Of a DNA stretch of 38,944 bases, positions 14,681-25,200 are shown piece by piece. This DNA comes from Symploca sp. SIO2C1 (GTDB taxonomy: Bacteria > Cyanobacteriota > Cyanobacteriia > Cyanobacteriales > Coleofasciculaceae). The position numbers and the translations under genes were made by a program. The DNA is taken from positions 1 to 38,944 of the forward strand of contig JAAHGL010000056.1 in the NCBI GenBank assembly GCA_010692635.1, written 5' to 3'. The first letter of the stretch is position 1; every line of letters begins with the position of its first letter. The notes below the pieces were generated by a model that had not been told where the DNA came from, made no database searches, and saw nothing but the letters and a program-made list of their open reading frames with translations.

Positions 14681-15379
14681 CTAGGAATTGCTATTTGGGG
14701 CACATCTACAATAATTTAGAGCATAACCAGGAACAGGAATTTCTAAAGGTAAACGAGGGTCACTCACTGGTTCAGTAGCACCTAAATGCAGAGGTACAAT
14801 ACCAGCCCAAACTGGCAGCTGATAGTCAGCCTCATCATCAATCGGATGTCCAGTGCGCACTTTGGCTGAGGCTTCTGCTAGAGGCAAAGATAGTACCAGC
14901 GTTCCTTGAAGTTCTTGGCTACTCGGTGGACGTACCTCGTCCCAACGTCCGGGGAGCACATGCTCAGTAAATGCCTGAAGTGCTTCCAACTTTTGTTGGC
15001 TATCCGTCACAACTGTTGCCTTACCAAACACGACAACTGACCGATAGTTCATCGAGTGGTGGAAGGCGGAACGAGCCAGAACTAAGCCATCTAGCATAGT
15101 TACGGTGATACAGACTTCAATACCTCCCTGAAGCGATCGCAACATACGGCTAGCAGGTGACCCATGAATGTAGAGCTTGTCTCCTACTCTACCGTAGGCG
15201 GTGGGAATGACGTAAGGTTGCTGTTCAATGGCAAAACCTACATGGCACACCAAACCTTCATCCAAAATTTGATAGATTGCCGTGGAGTCATACTGCCCAC
15301 GTTGGGGTATTCGCTTAATCCGGCTCCGTTGAGTTGGTATCAGTTGTGCTGAGCTGCTGTCGTACTCCGTATGACTCAT
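14681..15379 (-). CDS. Pyridoxamine 5'-phosphate oxidase-related flavin-binding protein
   Basis: A 232-residue protein of the FMN-binding split-barrel (PNPOx-like) superfamily. Landmarks are YDSTAIYQILDEGLVCHVGF, PYVIPTAYGRVGDKLYIHG, SRMLRSLQ, then GLVLARSAFHHSMNYRSVVVFGKATVV and the C-terminal part VPLHLGATEPVSDPRLP. It probably binds FMN or another flavin/haem; the substrate is unknown. The frame is open to a GTG at 15406, but ATG 15379 is preferred because TTTAGGAAAAGC lies before it and the divergent gap to the MocR-type gene becomes a normal promoter length. Pairing of such genes with divergent MocR/GntR-like regulators is common, which suggests the regulator controls it. Confidence 0.8.
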   Translation of the reverse strand: MSHTEYDSSSAQLIPTQRSRIKRIPQRGQYDSTAIYQILDEGLVCHVGFAIEQQPYVIPTAYGRVGDKLYIHGSPASRMLRSLQGGIEVCITVTMLDGLVLARSAFHHSMNYRSVVVFGKATVVTDSQQKLEALQAFTEHVLPGRWDEVRPPSSQELQGTLVLSLPLAEASAKVRTGHPIDDEADYQLPVWAGIVPLHLGATEPVSDPRLPLEIPVPGYALNYCRCAPNSNS

Positions 15380-15484
15380 AATGCTGGTTGCTTTTCCTAA
15401 ACCCACTGCTAGACTATTGAAGAAATTGGTATTCTACAAGTGCCACTTTTTGATTTAAATACCAGTCCACTTGGGAATTTAAGC

Positions 15485-16948
15485 ATGGATTTGGCAATTA
15501 GACTCGATAGTGATGCTCCTGTACCTCTGCACCGCCAAGTCTATGAGGAACTGCGTCGAGCTATTTTAACTGGGCGGTTATCTAAAGGTAAACGTATTCC
15601 CTCAACACGGGCATTAGCGAAGTCTTTGGGAATTTCTCGCACCACCGTGACTGTAGCCTATGAACAACTCCTGAGTGAAGGTTATCTCGAAACTACTGTA
15701 GGTTCAGGGACATTTGTTTGCTGTCAACTGCCGGATGAATTACTAAACTCAGCTGCCATCAATTCCTTCCATAAGGAGTCTCATCCACCAGTACAACTAT
15801 CCAACTACGGAGCAATTCTCGCTAATACTGAAATTCCCTACTATCAAGAGCCAAATTTACCTATCAGCTTCCGCTATGGACAACCTTCAATTGACCAATT
15901 TCCCCTCAAGCTTTGGCGTAAACTACTGTCCCGTCATTGTTCTGCTAACCTAGATTGGCTGAACTACCCGACTGATGCCGGGGGATACCAACCACTAAGG
16001 GAAGCGATCGCTTGCTATTTGTCACGTTCTCGGGCTGTACAATGTGAACCTGACCAAATTATCATTACCAGTGGCTCCCAACAAGCTCTAGATCTAGTGA
16101 CACGTTTGCTAATTGCTCCAGGGGATGGCATCGCTTTGGAAGAACCAGGGTATCCAGGAGCACGGTATACCTTCTTGACGCAGGGAGCTAAGCTCTATCC
16201 AGTGGCAGTGGATGAGTCAGGATTAGTCATAGAAAAGCTCACAAACTATTCCAAGAAAAGCCTTAAGCTTATCTATGTTACTCCATCTCATCAGTTTCCT
16301 ACAGGAGCAGTATTGTCCCTACCTCGACGCCTAGAATTACTGGTTTGGGCAAAAAAGATGGGGATAATGATTATTGAGGATGATTATGACAGTGAATATC
16401 GTTATGGAGAGCGTCCTATTCCAGGTCTACAAGGACTTGATCATAGTAACTCTGTTCTCTACATCGGTACTTTTAGTAAGATGTTGTTTCCTTCTCTACG
16501 AATAGGGTATTTGGTAGTTCCCCAACACCTCGTAAGTTTGTTGACTCGCGCCAAGTGGTTAACAGATCGACATTCCCCACTTTTGGAACAAAAAGTTCTG
16601 GTAGATTTTCTCAATGAAGGGCATTTAGAAAGTTATATTCGGCGGATGCGCACCCACTATAATCAGCTGCGGCAAATTCTGGTGCAAACTCTGAAAACCT
16701 ATTTTGATCAACGGGTAACTATTTTGGGCGAGAAGGCTGGAATTCATTTAATGGTAAGGCTAAAAACCAAACTCAGTGACGAAGAAATTATTCATCGCGC
16801 AGCAGAAGTTGGAGTGTCTATGGTTACTGCTCAACCTTACTATTTGAAAAACAAGCCTAAGGGTGAGTTTATCTTCGGTTATGCTCAACTCAGTTCGGCA
16901 CAAATTCAAGAGGGAATTGGCAAACTTGCCCTAGCAATTGTAGAGTAG
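15485..16948 (+). CDS. MocR/PdxR-type regulator (GntR HTH fused to aminotransferase domain)
   Basis: A 487-residue PLP-dependent transcription regulator. The N-terminal winged helix is LHRQVYEELRRAILTGRLSKG, then IPSTRALAKSLGISRTTVTVAYEQL (about residues 15-62). The rest is a fold-type I aminotransferase-like domain with ITSGSQQALDLV, LEEPGYPG, VTPSHQFPTG, IIEDDYDSEYRY and the PLP-lysine motif GTFSKMLFPSLRIGY. The frame is open to GTG 15440; ATG 15485 is favoured because family proteins begin close to MDLAI-LD and this leaves a 105-base divergent promoter region. The family often controls vitamin B6 or neighbouring amine genes; here the divergent PNPOx-like gene is the obvious target. Confidence 0.88.
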   Translation: MDLAIRLDSDAPVPLHRQVYEELRRAILTGRLSKGKRIPSTRALAKSLGISRTTVTVAYEQLLSEGYLETTVGSGTFVCCQLPDELLNSAAINSFHKESHPPVQLSNYGAILANTEIPYYQEPNLPISFRYGQPSIDQFPLKLWRKLLSRHCSANLDWLNYPTDAGGYQPLREAIACYLSRSRAVQCEPDQIIITSGSQQALDLVTRLLIAPGDGIALEEPGYPGARYTFLTQGAKLYPVAVDESGLVIEKLTNYSKKSLKLIYVTPSHQFPTGAVLSLPRRLELLVWAKKMGIMIIEDDYDSEYRYGERPIPGLQGLDHSNSVLYIGTFSKMLFPSLRIGYLVVPQHLVSLLTRAKWLTDRHSPLLEQKVLVDFLNEGHLESYIRRMRTHYNQLRQILVQTLKTYFDQRVTILGEKAGIHLMVRLKTKLSDEEIIHRAAEVGVSMVTAQPYYLKNKPKGEFIFGYAQLSSAQIQEGIGKLALAIVE

Positions 16949-16974
16949 AGCAATGCCATTCTTCTTTTTATGAG

Positions 16975-17190
16975 GTGCAGCGCGGCGAAAATAACCCACC
17001 AGTTTGAGCTCGATAGAATCCTTACTCTATAAGCATTCTTAATTATTAATTCTTAATTATTCATTCCGCGCAGCGCGACTAGTGCAGCGCGGCAAAAGTC
17101 ACTGACCAGTTTGAGCTCGTTAGAATCCTTACTCTATAAGCATTCTAAATTCTAAATTCTAAATTCTAAATTCCGCGCAGCGGCACTAGT
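16975..17190 (+). repeat. 107-bp tandem direct duplication
   Basis: Unit 1 (16975-17081) and unit 2 (17082-17190) both start GTGCAGCGCGGC, share CCAGTTTGAGCTCG and AGAATCCTTACTCTATAAGC, and end with ATTCCGCGCAGCG. Each contains an AT-rich heptad stretch (ATTCTAA in unit 2). GC-rich CCGCGC/GCGCGG borders can pair across the junction. It fills most of the 270-base gap between convergent genes. Confidence 0.85.
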
Positions 17191-17201
17191 CCCTACCACC
17201 A

Positions 17202-17220
17202 GACTTATTCACCAAGCCCT
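17202..17220 (-). repeat. Solo insertion-sequence end (scar)
   Basis: The minus strand reads AGGGCTTGGTGAATAAGTC, matching the IS end at 155-173 in 17 of 19 positions and in the same orientation. No transposase frame is adjacent. It overlaps the last bases of the Rieske gene, whose TAG stop lies at 17219-17221. Confidence 0.5.
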
Positions 17221-18727
17221 AATTATTCCGTGAATGTTCAAATTCATAAACATAAAACAACCGACTGAACTTTTTCAATGAATAGCCTATAGTTACTAGA
17301 ATAATTGCTCCGGCAATCGCCATCCAAAATCCTGTTGGAGGTATCACTGTGAAGGGAGATACATTGCTCAAATCTACCGTCTTTGTCATCTCAAATGCTA
17401 CAGTCCGGGCATCGATAATTATTCCTATCAATAAACAGACTAAAGCTGCCACATAACTTAATACCGTCAGACGATTGATGTTTGTCAGAGCCCTTTGACA
17501 GACAACACAATCTTTCGTATGAGTATTCCACACATCAAAAAGCTGCCGTTGATCAAGCTCTTGATTGGGAAGTTGAGGATTACATGCTGGATCCCAAGGG
17601 ATATTACCTCCGGCTCTAGTTTTAAACCATTGACGAAAGGTTGTTACCATTTTGTCTTGAGGATTGGGAGTATAAACTGCACCGAGCCAGTCTTGCTGTT
17701 GTTGTCGAGCCAGATTTTTTTCTTGGTAATGAAGCAAAATTAAGTCTTGATGCAAAAATAGTGAAGTCATAATATGACCGAACCAAGTCGGCATTAGTAA
17801 GGGGAACGATGATAATCCTTTTGGTATTTTTCCTGCTTCATTTTTGAGTAACACCTGACAACCAATATAGCGACACCAACCAGGGCGAGTTGGAGTAGTA
17901 TACATGACTAAGACCAATTTTCCGCCATCTTTATAATTGACAACCATTCTTGTATAACAAGGAGGTTGAAAGTCATGAATTTTTTCAGCTACAGTTTCCT
18001 CAACAGGAGTAACAGCAAAGGAAAATCCTTCTTGAGTGGATATCTTCCTAATACTAGACAAATCGCAATACTTGGCATCTTCATAACGACTGCCCACAAT
18101 GCCGTGATGGGAGATGCTGACGTGAGCGGGATCGGTAACATTTTCGATGAAAAAGTCCCAACCATAGGGGAAGTCACGAATATTCCACAAGAACTTAACT
18201 ACTCGCTTGGAATCTGATTCTAGTTCGGGAGTTAAACGGGGTTCTCTTAACTGGCTTTCTTGTTGAGCTTGTGCTCCTGATTCTGCCCATACCCATACTA
18301 AACCCTGGCGTTCTTGAGTTGGATAGGCAACAGCACATGATTTAGGATTTGAGCGGTGTTTATCTTCAGTCTGCTTATCTTGAGCTTGAGGAATGCCGAC
18401 ACAATTTCCTTGAGCATCGAAACGCCAAGCGTGATAGGAACACCATAAAGTTCCATCCGATTCAATACGTCCTTCCGAAAGAGGAGCTAATCGATGGGGG
18501 CAAGCATCTTCAAAGCAAGCCCATTGACCAGATCCATCCCGCCATAACACTAGCTCTTTACCAAGTAATTGTATTTTATGAGGACGAGACGGATCAAGGA
18601 ATTCGACAACTGCTAATGGATACCACTGCTTTGTCCATTGAAATGTTTCTTCTTGTTTAAAGAAAATTTGTTTGCTTGAGTCTTCAATACTTTCTTGAAG
18701 ATTAGCTACATTAACTTGAGTTGTCAT
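17219..18727 (-). CDS. Rieske-type oxygenase of the pheophorbide a oxygenase/Tic55 family
   Basis: A 502-residue membrane-associated Rieske non-haem iron oxygenase. The [2Fe-2S] ligands are in DACPHRLAPL (Cys76, His78) and WCSYHAWRF (Cys96, His99). The catalytic iron site is in FFIENVTDPAHVSISHHG. A PaO-type central domain, a CxxC pair in DCVVCQRAL and two C-terminal transmembrane helices complete the PaO/Tic55 layout. Plant members open chlorophyll-catabolite rings or hydroxylate them; cyanobacterial members are mostly uncharacterised. ATG 18727 is used; the frame extends only to a TTG eight codons earlier. It is divergent from the PKS operon across about 490 bases, so a role in tailoring that product is possible but unproven. 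Confidence 0.87.
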   Translation of the reverse strand: MTTQVNVANLQESIEDSSKQIFFKQEETFQWTKQWYPLAVVEFLDPSRPHKIQLLGKELVLWRDGSGQWACFEDACPHRLAPLSEGRIESDGTLWCSYHAWRFDAQGNCVGIPQAQDKQTEDKHRSNPKSCAVAYPTQERQGLVWVWAESGAQAQQESQLREPRLTPELESDSKRVVKFLWNIRDFPYGWDFFIENVTDPAHVSISHHGIVGSRYEDAKYCDLSSIRKISTQEGFSFAVTPVEETVAEKIHDFQPPCYTRMVVNYKDGGKLVLVMYTTPTRPGWCRYIGCQVLLKNEAGKIPKGLSSFPLLMPTWFGHIMTSLFLHQDLILLHYQEKNLARQQQQDWLGAVYTPNPQDKMVTTFRQWFKTRAGGNIPWDPACNPQLPNQELDQRQLFDVWNTHTKDCVVCQRALTNINRLTVLSYVAALVCLLIGIIIDARTVAFEMTKTVDLSNVSPFTVIPPTGFWMAIAGAIILVTIGYSLKKFSRLFYVYEFEHSRNN

Positions 18728-19217
18728 TTTGTTTGGTAATAAATTTTGCAAAAAGTTCAGTAATTACACTAAAAAGGGCCTTTCGTACTCGTCGTAAGAG
18801 TAAAATACTATGCTTCGTATTGTCAAGTTAATCATAAGTTGTTCTCTATTTAAACCTTGTTGTCAATAATTGTAAAATCCTTGTAATGCAATTATCTTGA
18901 CTTCTACTTATTCCCAATTAAAATGTAAAACACCTTAAAGTTCCTTCTTAGGAACTGAACTATTTTTTACAAACAATAGTATAGAACGATACAAATTTGC
19001 TCTCCCACTTACTAGAAATCACTTAATTCATTGTCATAAAAATTAACATTAAGGGTATTTACTTTTTGGCAATCACTTATGATTGACTGCTATCAAATAG
19101 CGCTGCTATAGTTCATCAATAAGGTCAAAAATTAGTAGTTCAACTCAGTTATCTGGTTAATTGTGATAAATATTGAAAGCAAATTATAGGAAAAAATCAT
19201 CAAATAAATCATTTATT
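18728..19217. promoter_or_regulatory. Divergent promoter region between Rieske oxygenase and PKS operon
   Basis: This 490-base AT-rich region must hold the start signals for both directions. Near the Rieske start is the inverted repeat TACTC-GTCGTAA-GAGTA (18786-18802), a possible operator. A hairpin AGTTCCT-TCTT-AGGAACT (18939-18956) is followed at a short distance by a T run. No promoter boxes or NtcA-type palindrome could be assigned with confidence. Confidence 0.45.
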
Positions 19218-22200
19218 ATGCCTAGAGAACCCATTGCAATTGTTGGTATCGCCTGTCGTTTTCCAGGAGCAAAAAATCCCCAAGCCTTCTGGAAATTACT
19301 CTGCAATGGTATCGATGCGATCACCGAAGTTCCAACTTACCGCTGGGATAACCAATTATTTTATGACCCTGACCCCTCCCAACCAGGAACAATGAACACC
19401 AAATGGGGAGGTTTTTTGGACCAGATAGACCAATTTGACCCCCAATTTTTTGGGATTTCTCCCAGAGAAACCCAAACTATGGATCCTCAACAACGGCTCT
19501 TACTCGAACTCGCTTGGGAAGCCTTAGAAGATGCAGGACAACCTCCATCAGCATTAGCAGGTCAGCCGGTAGGGGTATTTATCGGAGCATCCAGCTTAGA
19601 TTATTACGAACTCATCGCCCAAAATACCAGTAACTATACCACCTATACAGCTACCGGAACTAGAAACTGTATCAATGCCAATCGCCTCTCCTACTTTTTC
19701 GACTTTCACGGACCTAGTCTAGCAATTGATACCGCTTGTTCCTCATCCTTGGTAGCAGTCCACTTAGCTTGTCAAAGTCTGTGGAGTGGAGAATCAACCC
19801 TCGCTTTGGTGGGAGGAGTCAATCTTATCGCCTCACCGTGGATGTCAGTAGCCACAGCTCAAGGGGGATTCATGGCTCCAGATGGTAGATGCAAAACCTT
19901 TGATGCCAAAGCCGATGGTTATGTTCGTGGTGAGGGTGCAGGTCTAGTAATACTAAAACCATTATCTCAAGCCCTGGCTGAAGGAGACCGTATATATGCC
20001 TTAGTCAAGGGCAGCGCTACTAACCAAGATGGATATAGCAATGGACTGACTGCTCCCAATCCTTTAGCTCAGGAAGCTGTATTACGAGCAGCCTACCAAA
20101 ATGCCGAGATTGATCCAGCTCAGGTGCAATATATAGAAGCTCACGGAACCGGTACTCAACTCGGAGATCCGATGGAGATGAAAGCCTTAGGAGCAGTGCT
20201 ATCTCAAAATCGTGCTCCGGGTGACTACTGTACAGTCGGTTCAGTCAAAACCAATATCGGACATTTAGAACCAGCAGCAGGGATTGCCGGACTGATAAAA
20301 GTAGCTCTGTCACTCCACTATGGGCAGATTCCACCAAATCTGCATTTCAGTGAGCCGAACCCTTATATTAATTTTGAGCAACTGCCCCTACGAGTTCAGG
20401 AAAAGCTGATCCCCTGGCAAAAAAAATTAGTTCCAGCGATCGCCGGAGTGAGTTCCTTTGGTTTTGGAGGCACTAATGCTCATGTGGTGTTGGCAGAAGT
20501 AGGGAAGAACTCACCCCCAGCCCCTCCCCAGGAGGGGAGCAAGGAAGAAGGGTTGTTAGAACGTGGAGTTCATCTGTTAACACTCTCAGCAAAAACAGAA
20601 GCAGCTCTAGAACAGTTAGTGACTAGTTATGAGAAGCACATCAAAAAACATCCAGAATTGGCAATAGCAGATGTGTGTTACACAGCCAATGTGGGGCGTA
20701 TGCATTTCCCTCACCGTCTTGCTATTGTCACCAAATCGACACAGCAGTTAGAGGAACAATTAAAGGCTACCGGAGAAGGAGAGGAAACACCAGGAGTTCT
20801 CAGGGGTCAAAAATTTGGTCGCAAACGCCCCAAAGTAGCATTTCTGTTCACCGGTCAAGGTTCCCAGTATCTCAATATGGGAAGACAACTGTATGAAACT
20901 CAACCGACTTTTCGTCAAACCTTAGATCAATGTGAGGAGCTCCTACGTGAGTACCTGGAACATCCGCTTTTGGAATTGCTCTATTCTCAGAAGACACAAA
21001 AGTCAAATTCTTCTTTACTAGACCAAACAGCTTATACCCAGCCAGCTCTATTTGCTCTTGAATATGCCCTAGCCAAGTTATGGGAATCCTGGGGAATCAA
21101 ACCCAAAGTGGTGATGGGTCATAGTGTCGGAGAATATGTAGCAGCAACTATTGCAGGAGTGTTCAGTTTAGAGGATGGATTGAAACTCATTGCAGCTAGG
21201 GGCTCTTTAATGCAGCAGTTGCCCTCTGGAGGAGAAATGGTGTCTTTGTTGGCATCCGAGTCTCAGGTAAAAGAGGCGATCGCTGAGTATAGTTCACAAG
21301 TAGCGATCGCAGCGATTAATGGACCAGAAAGTGTAGTAATTTCTGGAGCAAGTGAAGCCATAGCAGATGTTTGTAGCAAGTTGGAAGCAATGGGAATCAA
21401 AACAAAACCGCTACAGGTATCCCATGCATTCCATTCTCCTTTAATGGAACCAATGTTGGCAGAATTTGAAGCAGTAGCCAAAGAAGTAATTTATAGTCAG
21501 CCTCGAATACCACTGATATCAAATGTCACTGGCAAACAAGTGAGTTCGGAGATAACCACTGCCGAATATTGGGTGAGTCATATCCGTCAACCAGTATACT
21601 TTGCCCAAAGCATGACCACTCTGCATGAGCAAGGATATGAGTTATACCTAGAAATCGGACCGAAACCAGTATTGTTAGGTATGGGACGTCAATGTCTACC
21701 AGAAGGGATTGGCTTGTGGTTACCATCATTACGTCCAGGAGTAGAAGAATGGCAGTTGATGCTCTCCAGTTTAGGACAGTTATATGTACAGGGAGCCAAA
21801 GTAGATTGGGTAGAATTTGAGCAAGATGATACTCATCAGAAAGTGGCATTACCCACTTATCCCTTCCAACGAGAAAGGTATTGGATAGAAACCCACAATA
21901 ATGCACCGAATAAACAGCATTTATCAACAGATAAAAATTACCATCCTCTGCTAGGTCAAAAACTCAATTGTGCGGGTGAACAACAAATTTTTGCATCATG
22001 GATAGGGGAAGATTCACCATCCTACCTCAGCGACCACCGAGTATTTAACAGAGCCTTATTCCCCACAACAGCCTACTTAGAAATAGCTGTAGCAGCAGGA
22101 AATGAGCGATTTAAAACTCCCTATATAGTTGTAGAAGACCTCATCATCAAACAAGGATTAATCTTACCAGATGGGGACTTGCTCTCAGCCCAAACGATAA

Positions 22201-25200
22201 TCAAACCATTAGAGAAACAAAGCTACCAATTCCAAATATTTACTCAACCAGAACAACAGAACCAAGAAGAAGCAGAGTGGGTACTCCATGCCACAGGAAA
22301 AATCAGAAAAAACCCAACAGATACAGCTCCAACCAAAGTAGACCTCAAACAATATCAAGCCGAGTGTAGTCAATCAATAGAAGTTCAACAACATTATCAA
22401 CAATGTCAACAAATCGGCATAGAGTATGGCAGCAGTTTCCAAGGCATACAACAGTTGTGGTCTGGAGAAAACCAAGCCCTAGCTTACATTACATTACCCG
22501 AAGAATTGATAGCACAAACAACAGATTATCAGTTCCATCCAGCCTTATTAGATGCAGCGTTGCAGGTCATCTTTCAGACACTCCCAAAAACAGATACTAA
22601 CCAAACTTATCTGCCAATAGGGATAGAGCAATTTCAAGTCTATAGCCCTCCAGGGCTTTCCCTCTGGGCTTACGCATCAGTGACTCAACCAAAGCTCGAA
22701 ACTCAACCAAATTTGACAATTCAAGCGACGCTAATGAGTCCACAGGGAGAAACCATCGCCACAGTCGAAGGCTTACAAGTAAAACTTGCTACTCAACAGG
22801 CTCTCCTGAGAACAGCAGATGAATCAATAACTAATTGGTTTTATGAAGTAGAGTGGAGACACAAAGGGCTTTTGGGCAGGTTACTACCTCCTGATTTCCT
22901 GCTAAAACCATTAGAAGTGGAGCAAAAACTTACTCCCAACCTCAAAGAATTAGTAACCCAAGTAGATAAGAATACTGCCTCCCAAATCACAACTCAATTA
23001 GAACAACTAAGCATAGATTATATACTCCAAGCTTTGCAGTCAATGGGTTGGTCTTACCAGCCAACAGAGAGTTTCCACTCCGATGCCGCAGTTCAAAGTC
23101 TAGGCATAGTTCCCAACCAGCGACGACTGTTTCAGCGTCTGCTACAAATCTTAGCCGAAGCAGGAATACTCCAGTCTCACCAACAGCAATGGCACGTACA
23201 ACAAACCTTAGAGCAAGTTAACCCTAGTGAAAAAAGCCAGAGTTTACTGAATCAATATCCAGAAGAAGCAGCAACATTGACACTATTAGACCGTTGTGCA
23301 TCTCAACTGAGTGGGGTACTACAAGGAACAATTGACCCAGTGCAATTAGTGTTCCCTCAAGGAGATTTAACCACAGCCACCCAACTCTATCAAGACTCAA
23401 CTGTAGCCCAAGTGATGAACACGATAGTGCAAAAAGCGATCACTCAAGCTATTGAGAAATTACCCCCAAGTCGAGGGGTAAGGTTGTTGGAAATCGGAGC
23501 CGGAACCGGAGGGACGACTAGTTATATTCTGCCCCACCTCAATCCCCATCAAACAGAATATATCTTCACCGATATCGGGGCACTGTTCACCAATAAAGCC
23601 CAAGAGAGATTCCGAGATTATCGATTTGTGGGTTATCAAACTTTAGATATTGAGCTAGACCCCACAACCCAAGGATTTGACTCTCATCAATATGATGTAA
23701 TTATTGCAGCCAATGTCCTCCATGCGACCAGCAATCTCAAGCAAACCTTATCCCATGTGCGGCAACTGTTAGCACCAGGGGGAATGTTAGTCTTGTCGGA
23801 AGCAACAACTCGCATCAGTTGGGTGGATTTAATCTTCGGACTCTTAGAAGGATGGTGGAAATTCACTGATTATGAATTAAGACCAGACTACCCTCTGTTG
23901 AGTCGCCAGCAGTGGAAAAAGGTGTTGAGTGAAACCGGTTTTACTCAAGTAGTTACTCTGCCAGAAGTCGAGGGCATGGCACAAACTTTGTTTGACCAAG
24001 CGGTGATTGTTGCCCAAGCAGCTCCCACCAGCCCAGAGCCAATTTCATCAGAAGCGAAGGGTTGGCTAATCCTAGCAGACAAAGAAGGAATTGCTCAACA
24101 GCTGGTCAGCCAACTACGCTCAGTAGGAGGTGTTTGTACCTTAGTATTTGCAGGAGAAAGCTATCAACAGCTTGCCCCAGACAAATTTACCATCAACCCC
24201 GATAATCCGGCAGAATTTGAGCAACTGATGGAGACAGTAGCTGCTAAATCAGCATCGTTATCGGGAGTAGTGCAATGTTGGACAACGGAAGCAGATGTCG
24301 GTAAAACTATCAACTCATCCGAATTAGAACATTTATCCAAGCGAGGCTGCGGTACTACCTTATCTTTGGTACAAGCACTAGTCCAAGCCAAGTTATCTCA
24401 ACCACCCCGGTTATGGTTAGTCACTTGTGGTTCTCAACCGGTACCCTCAGATAATCCAGTAATACCAGGAGTAGCCCAATCTTCAGTGTGGGGCATGGGG
24501 AAAGTGATTAGCTTAGAACACCCAGAACTCGACTGTGTGCGCCTAGATTTAGATCCACAGCAGACGATAGAGGCTCAAGCCAAGGCACTATTTGAGGAAA
24601 TTTGGTCAAAGGATAGAGAAGACCAAGTAGCATGGCGAGGAGATAGTCGTTATGTGGCTCGACTGGTGACAACTCCTCATCAGCAGACTGATGCCACTAC
24701 CCAAGAGTCTTTGAATTTCCGTGAGGATGCTACCTACTTGATTACAGGAGGTATGGGAGGTTTAGGTTTACTGGTAGCTCGTTGGATGGTAGAGTTGGGA
24801 GCCCAGCATTTAGTTTTACTAGGACGCCGTGCACCGGATGATGCTGCCCGCAAAAAAATAACTGAGCTGGAAATGGCTGGAGCGAAAGTGGTAGTGGAAA
24901 AAGCGGATGTGTCTGATGTTGCATCGATGAGAGGAGTAGTGGATAAGATTGAGCAGTCAAAGGTGCCATTAGCAGGAGTAATTCATGCAGCGGGGATGTT
25001 GTCGGATGGGGTGCTACAAAACCAGAGTTGGTCTAGCTTTGAGCAAGTGATGGCTCCGAAAGTTCAAGGAGCTTGGCATTTGCATCAATTGACTCAAAAC
25101 CAGCCATTAGACTTTTTTGTACTGTTTTCTTCAGCAGCATCTTTATTTGGTTCACCAGGTCAAGGAAATCATTCTACAGCCAATGCGTTTTTGGATGGTT

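Noticed and set aside
18939-18956. Intrinsic terminator from the AGTTCCT/AGGAACT hairpin
   Set aside because: The T run begins several bases after the stem and no gene on the plus strand ends just upstream; it is kept only as a feature of the divergent regulatory region.
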